Positions 13,588 to 21,641 of a stretch of DNA of 29,041 nt are shown here, in pieces. Positions within the stretch are counted from its first letter, which is position 1; every line of letters begins with the position of its first letter. The DNA lies in assembly GCA_934553285.1 (NCBI GenBank), contig CAKTFD010000015.1:1-29041 (forward strand), given 5' to 3'. Under the pieces are notes generated by a model. That model saw only the letters and a program-made list of their open reading frames with translations, was not told the DNA's origin and did no database searches. The DNA is from an uncultured Faecalibacterium sp. (GTDB lineage Bacteria > Bacillota > Clostridia > Oscillospirales > Ruminococcaceae). Made by a program: the position numbers and the translations under genes.

Positions 13588-14523
13588 ATGAAACTTTTAA
13601 ACGAGATCCTGGGAACGAAATACCCCATCATTCAGGGCGGCATGGCCAACATCGCCACCGGCGAGTTTGCCGCCGCCTGCTCCAATGCCGGTGCGCTGGG
13701 CATCATCGGTGCGGGCGGCATGGATGCCGACACCCTGCGCCGGAATATCCGCCGCTGCAAGGAGCTGACCGATAAGCCCTTTGGCGTGAACATCATGCTC
13801 ATGCACCCGCAGGCAGACGAATTTGCCAAGATCGTGGTGGAAGAAAAGGTGGCCGTGGTCACCACCGGCGCAGGCAACCCGGGCAAATATGTTCCCGCAT
13901 GGAAAGCTGCCGGCATTAAGGTGATCCCGGTGGTGGCAGCCGCCGTGCTGGCACGGCATCTGGAGCCGCTGGGCATCGATGCCGTGATCGCCGAGGGCAC
14001 CGAGAGCGGCGGCCATGTGGGCGAGATGACCACTATGGCCCTGGTGCCGCAGGTGGTGGACGCGGTAAGCGTGCCGGTGATCGCCGCAGGCGGCATCGCA
14101 GATGGCCGTCAGCTGGCGGCTGCGCTGGCACTGGGTGCCTGCGGCGTGCAGGTGGGCACCTGCCTGCTGGCAAGCGAGGAGTGCCCCATCCACCCCAACT
14201 ACAAAGCGGCGCTGCTCAAGGCTTCTGACAGCGATACCATCGTTACCGGGCGCACCGTTGGGGCACCGGTCCGGGTGCTGAAAAACCGCATGAGCCGGGA
14301 GTATGTCCGGCAGGAAAAGGCGGGCGCCGATAAGATGGAACTGGAAAAATATACCCTGGGCAGCCTGCGCCGCGCCGTCTTTGAGGGCGACACGGTGAGC
14401 GGCAGCCTGATGGCCGGGCAGGTGGCCGGGATGCTGCACGAGGTGCGCCCCGTAGCCGATATCCTGGCCGACCTGTGGCAGGGCGGGAGGCAGCGCATCG
14501 CCGCGCTGAACGCGGAATGCTGA
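13588..14523 (+). CDS. fabK: Enoyl-ACP reductase II (FMN dependent)
   Basis: 311 residues. Reduces the enoyl-ACP double bond with NAD(P)H and FMN, the last step of each FASII cycle; it replaces the triclosan-sensitive FabI. It has a TIM-barrel flavin fold with N-terminal YPIIQGGMANIA, flavin-binding GAGNPG, the catalytic-loop EGTESGGHVGEM, and AAGGIADGRQLAAALALGA with GVQVGT. The ribosome site is weak (AGAAAG), after a 47-base gap from fabH, the largest gap in the operon. No FabI or FabL is visible, so this is probably the enoyl reductase of the pathway. Confidence 0.92.
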   Translation: MKLLNEILGTKYPIIQGGMANIATGEFAAACSNAGALGIIGAGGMDADTLRRNIRRCKELTDKPFGVNIMLMHPQADEFAKIVVEEKVAVVTTGAGNPGKYVPAWKAAGIKVIPVVAAAVLARHLEPLGIDAVIAEGTESGGHVGEMTTMALVPQVVDAVSVPVIAAGGIADGRQLAAALALGACGVQVGTCLLASEECPIHPNYKAALLKASDSDTIVTGRTVGAPVRVLKNRMSREYVRQEKAGADKMELEKYTLGSLRRAVFEGDTVSGSLMAGQVAGMLHEVRPVADILADLWQGGRQRIAALNAEC

Positions 14524-15584
14524 CCCTGGCGGGCAAGGCCCTGCCGGTGCCCATCCTGCAGGGCGGCATGGGCGTGGGGGTCTCGCTGGGCGGGCTGGCC
14601 GGTGCCGTAGCGGCCTGCGGCGGCATGGGGTGCATCTCCACCGCCGATGCAGGCTACCGGGAGCCGGATTTTGCCCGTGACCCGGCGGCAGCCAACCACC
14701 GCGCCCTGACTGCAGAGATCCAGAAAGCCAAAGCCATTGCGGGGGGCGCGGGCCTGGTGGCCATCAATGCCATGGTAGCCACACGGGACTACGCCGATGC
14801 CATCCGCACCGCTGTGGCGGCGGGGGTGGATGCGGTGGTCTCCGGTGCGGGACTGCCGCTGGAGCTGCCGGACATCGTGGGCACAAAACAGGTGGCCATC
14901 GCCCCTATCGTGTCCAGCGCACGGGCGGCAAAGCTCCTTTTGCGCCGCTGGGCAAAGGCTTTTGACCGCACGGCAGATTTTGTGGTCATCGAGGGCTGCA
15001 AGGCGGGCGGACATCTGGGCTTTGCCGAGGAAGACCTGCTGGCAGACCGCTGCCAGACACTGGACGAGATCCTGCCCGGGGTGCTGGCCGAGGTAAGGCC
15101 CTACGAGGAACAGTACGGCCACGCTATCCCGGTATTTGTAGCGGGCGGCGTGTACACCGGTGCCGATATGGCACATTTTACCCGGATGGGGGCTGCCGGG
15201 GTGCAGCTGGCCACCCGCTTTATCACAACGTATGAATGCGATGCCGCACAGGGGTACAAGGATGTTCTGCTGCATGCCGCCCCCGAGGATGTGCGCATCA
15301 TCCACAGCCCGGTGGGAATGCCGGGCCGCGCACTGAACACCCCGCTGGTGCAGGCGCTGGCCGAGGGAAAACGCTTCCCGCCCCGGCACTGCGCCCGGTG
15401 TCTCCGCACCTGCGACCCCGCAGCAGTGCCCTACTGCATCACCCACGCCCTCATCGAAGCGGTGAAGGGCAACGTGGAAGAAGGTTTGTTCTTCTGCGGG
15501 GAGAACGTGGGCCGGCTGGACCGGATGCGCACCGTGCGCGAACTGATGGAAGAACTTGTGACCGAATGGAGGCAGAACCTATGA
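14517..15584 (+). CDS. Nitronate monooxygenase/FabK-family flavoprotein, second copy in the fab operon
   Basis: 355 residues, an FMN-dependent TIM-barrel protein related to FabK: N-terminal PVPILQGGMGVGVSLG, flavin loop VVSGAGLPLELP, VIEGCKAGGHLGF, and VFVAGGVYTGADM. It starts inside fabK (7-base overlap), so it is coupled to it. It is not a plain duplicate. The C-terminal 70 residues carry a cysteine-rich stretch, HCARCLRTCDPAAVPYC, and a terminal helix absent from FabK, giving a possible metal or redox centre. By family it could be a nitronate monooxygenase, but its place between fabK and fabD suggests a lipid role, perhaps an alternative enoyl reductase or an isomerase-like function. The family is clear, the reaction unknown. 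Confidence 0.82.
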   Translation: MLTLAGKALPVPILQGGMGVGVSLGGLAGAVAACGGMGCISTADAGYREPDFARDPAAANHRALTAEIQKAKAIAGGAGLVAINAMVATRDYADAIRTAVAAGVDAVVSGAGLPLELPDIVGTKQVAIAPIVSSARAAKLLLRRWAKAFDRTADFVVIEGCKAGGHLGFAEEDLLADRCQTLDEILPGVLAEVRPYEEQYGHAIPVFVAGGVYTGADMAHFTRMGAAGVQLATRFITTYECDAAQGYKDVLLHAAPEDVRIIHSPVGMPGRALNTPLVQALAEGKRFPPRHCARCLRTCDPAAVPYCITHALIEAVKGNVEEGLFFCGENVGRLDRMRTVRELMEELVTEWRQNL

Positions 15585-16513
15585 AACTTGCCGTGCTTTA
15601 CGCCGGTCAGGGTGCGCAGCACCCCGGCATGGGCAAGGAATTTTACGAAGCATCTCCCGCTTTCCGGGCGGCCTTTGACAGCGCAGCGCTGGATTTTGAC
15701 CTGCACCGCGTCTGTTTTGAGGACCCGGACGGCGTTTTGAATCAGACCGAATATACCCAGCCCTGCATGGTGGCCTTTGCCTGCGGCGTGACCGCCGTGC
15801 TGGCTGAAAAGGGCGTAAAGCCCGCGTATCTGGCCGGGCTTTCGCTGGGCGAATACGCTGCGCTGCAGGCAGCCGGGGTGTTCACCGCAAAACAGGCCAT
15901 CGAGCTGACCGCCTTCCGGGGCAAGGCTATGGCCGAAGCCGCAAAGGGCCTTGCCTGCGGCATGACCGCCGTACTGGGGCTGGACAGAGATGCCCTGGCC
16001 GCCTGCTGTGAACAGGCGGCGGAAACGGGCTGTGTGCAGATCTGTAACTACAACTGCCCGGGGCAGCTGGTCATCGGCGGCGAGAAAGCCGCCGTGGAGC
16101 AGGCCGCTGCGCTGGCAAAGGCTGCCGGCGCACGCCGCTGCATTCCGCTCAAGGTCAGCGGCCCCTTCCACACCCGGCTGATGGCACCTGCCGGTGCCGC
16201 GCTGGAAAAGCGCTTTGCCGCCGAGACTTTTGGCGCAATGAAGACCCCGGTGCTGTTCAACTGCCTGGGCCGGGAAAAGGCCGATACGGATACCATCCCC
16301 GCGCTGCTGGTAAAGCAGGTGCAGAGCAGTGTCTACATGGAAGATACCCTGCGCCGCCTGGGCGAGCTGGGGGTGGACCACATTCTGGAGGTCGGCCCCG
16401 GCAATGCCCTGAGCGGCTTTGTAAAAAAGACCCTGCCCGGGGTGGTGTGCGCTGCGGTGGAAACGCCGGAGCAGCTGGATGCGGTGCTGACCGCATGGAA
16501 GGAAGAGCCATGA
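15581..16513 (+). CDS. fabD: Malonyl-CoA:ACP transacylase
   Basis: 310 residues. Moves malonyl from CoA to ACP. The N-terminus shows LYAGQGAQHPGMGKEFYE, the nucleophile elbow GLSLGEYAAL with Ser88, and the catalytic histidine in SGPFHTRLM. The terminal VGPGNALSGFVKK is typical. The ATG overlaps the previous stop in ATGA and has TGGAGG nine bases upstream. Tight coupling on both sides keeps it in step with the neighbouring FASII enzymes. Confidence 0.95.
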   Translation: MKLAVLYAGQGAQHPGMGKEFYEASPAFRAAFDSAALDFDLHRVCFEDPDGVLNQTEYTQPCMVAFACGVTAVLAEKGVKPAYLAGLSLGEYAALQAAGVFTAKQAIELTAFRGKAMAEAAKGLACGMTAVLGLDRDALAACCEQAAETGCVQICNYNCPGQLVIGGEKAAVEQAAALAKAAGARRCIPLKVSGPFHTRLMAPAGAALEKRFAAETFGAMKTPVLFNCLGREKADTDTIPALLVKQVQSSVYMEDTLRRLGELGVDHILEVGPGNALSGFVKKTLPGVVCAAVETPEQLDAVLTAWKEEP

Positions 16514-17259
16514 GTGAAGAAAAACTGACCCGCGCCGCCATCGTTACCGGCGGCAGCCGGGGCATTGGCCGCGCAGTATGCGTGGCGCTGGCAAAGCAGG
16601 GCTGCAATGTGGTGGTAAATTACTGCCACGGTGCCGCCCCCGCCGAGCAGACGGCTGCACTGTGCCGCGCCGAGGGCGTAAAGGCCGTGACCGTGCAGGC
16701 GGATGTATCCACTGCCGAGGGCTGCAGCGCACTGTTTGCAGCTGCTGTGGAGGCTTTTGGCCGAGTGGATGTGCTGGTGAACAACGCAGGCATCACCCGG
16801 GACAACCTCATCCTGCGCCTGACCGAGCAGGACTTTGACGCAGTGGTGGATACCAACCTGAAAAGCGCCTTCCTCTGCTGCAAAGAGGCCGCCCGCCGCA
16901 TGGTGCGCCAGCGCTATGGCCGCATCGTGAATCTTTCCAGCGTGGTGGCGCTGCGGGGCAACCCGGGGCAGACCAACTACGCCGCCAGCAAGGCGGGCCT
17001 GGTGGGCCTGACCAAGAGCCTTGCCCGGGAGCTGGCCGGACGCAACGTTACGGTAAACGCAGTGGCACCGGGCTTTATTGAGACCGACATGACCGCCGTA
17101 CTGCCGGAAGCAGTGCGTGCCGGCATGACCCAAGGCATCCCCGCAGGCCGGGCAGGCCAGCCGGAGGATGTGGCGCAGGCGGTGGCATTTTTTGCCGCAG
17201 AACAAAGCAGCTATCTCACCGGGCAGGTGCTCTGTGTGGACGGCGGCATGGCAATGTAA
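16510..17259 (+). CDS. fabG: 3-oxoacyl-ACP reductase
   Basis: 249 residues, classical short-chain dehydrogenase. Uses NADPH to reduce 3-oxoacyl-ACP. The cofactor loop is TGGSRGIG (13-20), NNAG is at 91-94, and the catalytic residues are Ser144 (NLSSVVA), Tyr157 and Lys161 (YAASK). The C-terminal ETDMT and the final VDGGMAM are typical of FabG. The start overlaps the fabD stop in ATGA, with GGAAGAG just before it. Confidence 0.95.
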   Translation: MSEEKLTRAAIVTGGSRGIGRAVCVALAKQGCNVVVNYCHGAAPAEQTAALCRAEGVKAVTVQADVSTAEGCSALFAAAVEAFGRVDVLVNNAGITRDNLILRLTEQDFDAVVDTNLKSAFLCCKEAARRMVRQRYGRIVNLSSVVALRGNPGQTNYAASKAGLVGLTKSLARELAGRNVTVNAVAPGFIETDMTAVLPEAVRAGMTQGIPAGRAGQPEDVAQAVAFFAAEQSSYLTGQVLCVDGGMAM

Positions 17260-17271
17260 AGGAGGACCCCT

Positions 17272-18510
17272 ATGGAAAAACGCAGAGTTGTGATCACGGG
17301 TCTTGGCACGGTAAATCCGCTGGGCAACAATGTGGCAGACAGCTGGGCGGCAGCCCGTGCCGGAAAGTGCGGCATCGGCCCCATTACCCAGTTCGACACC
17401 ACCGGCTTCAAGTGCAAGCTGGCCGGTGAGGTAAAGGGTTTTGACCCGGAAACGGTCGTGGATAAAAAGGAAGCCCGCAAGATGGCCCGCTTTACCCAGC
17501 TGGCGCTGGGCGCTGCGGCAGAAGCCATTGCGGACAGCGGCATCGATACCCGGGCAGAAGCCAGAGAGATCGGCGTCATCCTGTCCAGCGGCATCGGCGG
17601 CCTGCCCACCATCGAGGAGCAGCACGCCCGCGGCGAGGAAAAGGGCATGGAGAAGGTAAGCCCCTACTTTGTGCCCATGGCCATTGCCAATATGGCGGCG
17701 GCACAGATCGCCATCAACTTTGGGCTGAAAGGGATGTGCACCTGCCCGGTCACGGCCTGCGCAGGCGGCACCAACGCTGTGGGCGATGCCTTCCACCGCA
17801 TCCGCGATGGCTACGAGCAGGTGATGGTCTGCGGCGGTGCCGAAAGCTGCATCAGCCCGCTGGGCATCGGCGGCTTTACCAGCATGAAGGCGCTCTCCAC
17901 CGCTACCGATCCGGACGCTGCCAGCCTGCCCTTTGATGCCCGCCGCGGCGGCTTTGTAATGGGTGAGGGCAGCGGTGTGCTGGTGCTGGAAGCGCTGGAA
18001 CATGCACAGGCCCGTGGTGCACACATCTACGCCGAGGTGGTGGGCTACGGCGCTAACTGCGACGCCTATCACTTTACTGCCCCGGCTCCCGGCGGCGCGG
18101 GTGCTATCGACTGTATGCAGCTGACCCTGGCGGATGCCGGCATCGCACCGGAGCAGGTGGATCATATCAACGCCCACGGCACCGGCACCCACATGAACGA
18201 TGCCTGCGAGACAGCGGCGATCCATGCCGTGTTTGGGGCACATGCAAAGCAGATGACCGTGGTCAGCACCAAGAGCATGACCGGCCACCTGCTGGGCGGT
18301 GCGGGCGGCATCGAGGCCGTGTTCACCGCGCTGGCACTGCGGGATCAGTTTGCCCCGCCCACCATCCACTATGCCCAGCCGGACCCGGAGTGCGACCTGG
18401 ACTATGTGCCCAACACCGGGCGGCAGCAGGCCATGCAGTACGCACTGAGCAACAGCCTGGGCTTTGGCGGGCACAATGCCTGCATCGCCCTGCGCAGATG
18501 GGAGGGCTGA
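17272..18510 (+). CDS. fabF: 3-oxoacyl-ACP synthase II
   Basis: 412 residues. Elongating condensing enzyme of FASII. The catalytic residues are all present: Cys163 (VTACAGGTNA), His302 (NAHGTGT) and His339 (STKSMTGHLLG). The N-terminal RRVVITGLGTVNPLGNN and the C-terminal SNSLGFGGHNA are characteristic of FabF. AAAGGAGG lies just before the ATG after a 12-base gap. No FabB is present, as usual in Firmicutes. Confidence 0.96.
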   Translation: MEKRRVVITGLGTVNPLGNNVADSWAAARAGKCGIGPITQFDTTGFKCKLAGEVKGFDPETVVDKKEARKMARFTQLALGAAAEAIADSGIDTRAEAREIGVILSSGIGGLPTIEEQHARGEEKGMEKVSPYFVPMAIANMAAAQIAINFGLKGMCTCPVTACAGGTNAVGDAFHRIRDGYEQVMVCGGAESCISPLGIGGFTSMKALSTATDPDAASLPFDARRGGFVMGEGSGVLVLEALEHAQARGAHIYAEVVGYGANCDAYHFTAPAPGGAGAIDCMQLTLADAGIAPEQVDHINAHGTGTHMNDACETAAIHAVFGAHAKQMTVVSTKSMTGHLLGGAGGIEAVFTALALRDQFAPPTIHYAQPDPECDLDYVPNTGRQQAMQYALSNSLGFGGHNACIALRRWEG

Positions 18511-18513
18511 CCC

Positions 18514-18990
18514 ATGGCAGAACCCCGTACTGTGCGTGAAAACGCCAATACCCTGAGCAGCGTGCAGATCGCGGAGATCCTGCCGCACCGTTACCCCTTT
18601 GCGCTGGTGGACCGCATCCTGGACTATGAGCCGGGGCAGTGGGCCATCGGCCGCAAGTGCGTGACCCGCAACGAGGAGTTTTTCAACGGGCATTTTCCGG
18701 CGCAGCCGGTCATGCCCGGGGTGCTGCTGCTGGAAGCACTGGCCCAGACCGGTGCCGTGGCAGCGCTGAGCCTGCCGGAAAATAAGGGCAAGCTGGCGCT
18801 GTTCGGCGGCATCAAAAATGCCCGCTTCCGCAGGCAGGTGACCCCTGGGGATGTGCTCACCCTCCACTGTGAGCTGGTGCAGCAGCGCGGCGCTGTGGGC
18901 GTAGGCAAAGCCTCCGCCTGGGTGGACGGCAAATGCGCCGTTACCGCAGAGCTGACCTTTGTGCTTACCGCAGCGGAAGCAACTGCATAA
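18514..18990 (+). CDS. fabZ: 3-hydroxyacyl-ACP dehydratase
   Basis: 158 residues, hot-dog fold. Dehydrates 3-hydroxyacyl-ACP to the enoyl form. It has LPHRYPFALVDRI at residues 23-35, the catalytic His60 in NGHFPAQPVMPG, and Glu74 in LLLEALAQTG. The ATG follows the fabF stop after 3 bases, with GGGAGGG in the fabF end as ribosome site. It is the last gene of the operon, ending just before a strong bidirectional terminator. Confidence 0.94.
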   Translation: MAEPRTVRENANTLSSVQIAEILPHRYPFALVDRILDYEPGQWAIGRKCVTRNEEFFNGHFPAQPVMPGVLLLEALAQTGAVAALSLPENKGKLALFGGIKNARFRRQVTPGDVLTLHCELVQQRGAVGVGKASAWVDGKCAVTAELTFVLTAAEATA

Positions 18991-19010
18991 CGCAATCATA
19001 CAGACAACAA

Positions 19011-19081
19011 AAAAGCATCTGCAGCATGGAGATATCTCTCAATACGGGATACATACCATTGCTGCAGATGCTTTTATTTTT
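19011..19081. terminator. Bidirectional terminator between the fab operon and the DedA-like gene
   Basis: Perfect 16-base-pair stem, AAAAGCATCTGCAGCA (19011-19026) with TGCTGCAGATGCTTTT (19060-19075). The large loop contains a second small palindrome, GAGATATCTC. A T-rich run follows on the plus strand and an A-run precedes the stem, giving TTTTTT on the minus strand, so it can end both convergent units. Confidence 0.9.
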
Positions 19082-19136
19082 TACTGCGGAAAGCCTGCCG
19101 GAACAAAAGCCAGCCCCCGTGTATTATACAGGCAGC

Positions 19137-19739
19137 TTAGTCCAGATGATGCTTCTGGCAGAACTTTTTGCTTACCCAGTACATGCTGCCCCACAGCAGG
19201 ATGGAGAGCACAAGGTAGAACGGGTTTTTCAGGGCGCTGACCAGCGACTGCCCAAAAATGGCCATCATGGCTACCATGAAACCTTTGCCCAGGAGCACGG
19301 TGCCCAGATAGCGCTTTTCGTCAAAATCCGAGATGCCAAAGGCCAGATGCATAAAGGATGTGGGGGTAAAGGGCAGCAGCGCCAGCAGAAACAGGGAGGA
19401 GGTATCAAACCGGTTGACCCACTGCTGGGCTTTTTCCAGCTTGGGAAAGCGGCTGGCAAACTTCCAGAAAAAGCGCTTGATGAGCCGCCGCCAGAACAGG
19501 AACATCAGGGTGCCGCCCAGCGCTACGCCCGCCCAGCTGTACAAAAAGCCCAGCAGGCCGCCGTGGGCAGCCACGTTCAGCGCAACGATGGCGATGAGGG
19601 GCAGCGGCGGAAAAAAGGATTCCACCATGGCCAGCAAAATGGGCGCAAGGGGGCCAAGGCCCTCAAAGCTGTCCAGAAGCGCTTCCCAAAATTCCAGTGT
19701 TCCCAGCTGGTGCAGCCAGCCGATCAGTACGGTTTGCAT
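19137..19739 (-). CDS. DedA/TVP38-type (VTT domain) membrane protein
   Basis: 200 residues with about five hydrophobic segments, for example LAPILLAMVESFFPPLPLIA, GFLYSWAGVALGGTLMFLFW and SLFLLALLPFTPTSFMHLAF. The order of a re-entrant Glu-Pro-rich loop (VESFFPPLP), a G-x-x-LGG helix and a P-x-TP-x-S motif with following G-I-S is typical of the VTT/SNARE-associated family. Members act as lipid scramblases or transporters of undecaprenyl phosphate and related lipids. AAAGGGAT lies before the ATG. The neighbouring exonuclease gene is on the same strand, 173 bases upstream. The exact substrate is unknown. Confidence 0.82.
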   Translation of the reverse strand: MQTVLIGWLHQLGTLEFWEALLDSFEGLGPLAPILLAMVESFFPPLPLIAIVALNVAAHGGLLGFLYSWAGVALGGTLMFLFWRRLIKRFFWKFASRFPKLEKAQQWVNRFDTSSLFLLALLPFTPTSFMHLAFGISDFDEKRYLGTVLLGKGFMVAMMAIFGQSLVSALKNPFYLVLSILLWGSMYWVSKKFCQKHHLD

Positions 19740-19912
19740 CCTTTATCCGATCCCTTTCTGCGCGGCCGGTGCCGGGGGATGCCCTGGGCGGCCTGCGTTA
19801 TGCTTTAGTATATCCATTCTCTATGACAGAGCCGTGAACAGACTGTGCATTTTTCAGCAGTCTTTGCGCTCTGCTATGGATACTACGAAATGGAACGGCG
19901 TTTTCCTGCGGT

Positions 19913-20905
19913 TCATTTTTCCGCAGCCTGTTTTTCCGCCTTGGCGCGCATCCGCTCCAGCTGGGCGGTGCGCATCTTTTCCCAGCGGGCCAGGGTCTCG
20001 GCGTCCGGCATCTGGGCGCAGCGGGCAAAGCTCCAGTGCAGCCCGTCCCGGCGGGAGAGCTTGTACCGCTGGAACACGCCCTGCCCGGCAGCGTTGCCGC
20101 TGCCTGCGCAGCAGGCGCACTGGCTCAGGGTATACCAGCTGTTGCTGCCCTTTTTCAGCCAGATCTCGTCCGGCTGCAGGGCGGTGCCGCACACCGGGCA
20201 GGCCATCTGGCTGATCTTGGGGTCGGTGCGCCAGGCATACTGCTCCACATAGCCGTGGAACACCGTAAAGTCCCGGTAATCGCCGGGGTTCTGGCACAGG
20301 CTCTGGCGCAGCGCCTCGTCCTCGGTGGGGTAGGCGGCAAGCCCGGCCCGCAGGTCCAGCAGGCGGCAGACATCGGCGGTGTACAGCGTATCGGACAAAG
20401 CATCGTGGAAGGGCCGCTCCATGGGGATGCCCATGCGGGTGACCACGCTTTCCAGCGTCATGCCCTCGCCCTCCTTACGGGGATGCTCCCGCAGAAAGAC
20501 CTGCTGCAGGTCGTACCACACGGTAGGTCTGGACTCATCCAGATTGCACAAAAACAGATTCTGCTTGAGCACCGGCACATCGTCCAGCCCCCACTCGGCA
20601 AACTCGGCATCCGGGCCGCACCACTGCATAAAGCGGCGCAGCCCCTGCACGATAGGCTCGCCCTTATCCAGGTCGGCCTGGGTCAGGCCGGTCACCTTGG
20701 CGATATGGTGCTGCAGCTTGCGGAAGATGCGGGGGCGCAGATGGATGGAAAAGGTATCCAGCACATTGGCGTCCTCATCGATCTTTACGGCACCGATCTC
20801 CACGATCTCGCCCCGCAGGGTCTGCTGTACCCCATGGTAGTTGAAGGTATACGGCTGGTAGCCGATGTTCCATTCCAGATCAAATAAAACCAAGTTACGC
20901 GGCAT
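19913..20905 (-). CDS. DEDDh 3'-5' exonuclease with C-terminal zinc ribbon
   Basis: 330 residues. The N-terminal 190 residues form a DnaQ-like exonuclease: FDLEWN supplies the first Asp-x-Glu pair, EWGLDDVPVL the second Asp, and FHDALSDT the His-x4-Asp of the DEDDh class. The C-terminal third carries CPVCG and CACC, a probable four-cysteine zinc ribbon, followed by a basic helical tail (RWEKMRTAQLERMRAKAEKQ). Family knowledge gives exonuclease activity on DNA or RNA; the ribbon suggests nucleic-acid binding. The start overlaps the end of the HAD remnant gene by 11 bases. Whether it acts in repair or RNA turnover cannot be told. Confidence 0.8.
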   Translation of the reverse strand: MPRNLVLFDLEWNIGYQPYTFNYHGVQQTLRGEIVEIGAVKIDEDANVLDTFSIHLRPRIFRKLQHHIAKVTGLTQADLDKGEPIVQGLRRFMQWCGPDAEFAEWGLDDVPVLKQNLFLCNLDESRPTVWYDLQQVFLREHPRKEGEGMTLESVVTRMGIPMERPFHDALSDTLYTADVCRLLDLRAGLAAYPTEDEALRQSLCQNPGDYRDFTVFHGYVEQYAWRTDPKISQMACPVCGTALQPDEIWLKKGSNSWYTLSQCACCAGSGNAAGQGVFQRYKLSRRDGLHWSFARCAQMPDAETLARWEKMRTAQLERMRAKAEKQAAEK

Positions 20906-21332
20906 TGTTTTGTTGGTCCTCTCGTAAAATAAAATTCTCCACGGCTTCGGCCACGCCGTCGTGGTTGTTGTCGGCGGTGGTCACGTAGTCGGCGCAGTCC
21001 TTGACCGGCTGCTCGGCGTTCTGCATGGCCACGCCTACCCCGGCGTATGCGATCATGGAGCGGTCGTTCAGGCCGTCGCCGCAGGCCATCAGGTTCTCGC
21101 GGGTCAGGCCCATGCGGGCCAGCAGCTCCGCCAAGCTGCCGTCCTTGGCCACCCCCAGCGGCACTGCCTCGATAAAGAAGGGGCTGGAGGGGTACAGGTC
21201 GGCGCGGCCGGCAAACTGCTGCTGCCCGGCGGCGCACACGGCATCGCGGCGGGCGGGGTCCAGGGTGACGAGTTTCTGGTCGTTGGTCAGGGGGCCATCC
21301 AGATCCAGCGCCAGAACTTTGACATCAGACAC
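20895..21332 (-). pseudogene. HAD/Cof-type phosphatase with an internal in-frame deletion
   Basis: 145 residues, about half the normal 270. The first 30 residues are the Cof-type N-terminus (VLALDLDGPLTNDQK), with Pro in place of the usual Thr after DLDG. Around residue 36 the sequence jumps straight to the end of the cap domain (FAGRADLYPSSPFFIEAVPL) and then through the intact core ACGDGLNDRSMIAYAG and GVAMQNA. Motif II, motif III and nearly all of the cap are missing, yet the frame is kept. GAGGAGGATC is well placed before the ATG. It is probably non-functional, or a peculiar minimal HAD; translation may be kept to couple the overlapping exonuclease gene. Confidence 0.75.
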
Positions 21333-21383
21333 ATAAAAAGATCCTCCTCATTGCGGAAGTGTATACAGGCATGGTCTCTCTCT

Positions 21384-21413
21384 ATTGTACAATGAAACGC
21401 CCCCTGCTGGCAA
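21384..21413 (-). promoter_or_regulatory. Promoter of the HAD remnant/exonuclease unit
   Basis: Minus strand -35 TTGCCA (21413-21408), 18-base spacer and -10 TACAAT (21389-21384), about 50 bases before the start. A CCCTGC/GCAGGG hairpin overlaps the -35 side. Confidence 0.5.
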
Positions 21414-21470
21414 GCCTTGCAGGGCGGTTGAGCGCAAAAAAGCAGGCCTGCAGCAGGGGATACGGAAAAT

Positions 21471-21576
21471 TTTACCTCCTTTGCCCGGATTTTACACCCC
21501 GGCGGTTTGGTACGCCAAAGGTTTACCTAAGTGTTACACGGGGCTGGTTTCGCCCCGGGGTGCGGTGCGCTACAAT
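21471..21576 (+). promoter_or_regulatory. Pho-box-like repeats and -10 upstream of the alkaline phosphatase
   Basis: Four T-T-A-C repeats on the same strand: TTTACC (21471), TTTACA (21491), TTTACC (21522) and GTTACA (21533). Start-to-start distances are 20, 31 and 11, close to whole helical turns, so all face one side. They resemble the TT(A/T)ACA boxes bound by PhoP/PhoB. A -10 candidate TACAAT lies at 21571-21576 with no good -35, as expected of an activated promoter. The remaining part of the 309-base gap holds the divergent promoter and AACACGACC at 21598. Confidence 0.55.
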
Positions 21577-21597
21577 ACAGGTGTTCCCACAAGAAAA

Positions 21598-21606
21598 AAC
21601 ACGACC
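21598..21606 (+). promoter_or_regulatory. AACACGACC motif in the alkaline phosphatase leader
   Basis: Copy of a 9-mer also found at 9336, 10425 (reverse) and 25505 (reverse), all outside genes. It lies between the -10 and the ribosome site. Function unknown. Confidence 0.35.
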
Positions 21607-21641
21607 GCCCCGGAAAGGGCTGAAAAGAGAGGATATCTGTT

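Noticed and set aside
16333..18999. Very long open frame of 888 codons on the minus strand opposite fabG, fabF and fabZ
   Set aside because: High-GC antisense frame; composition is His/Gln-rich and no ribosome site or homology is seen, while the plus-strand genes have complete catalytic motifs.
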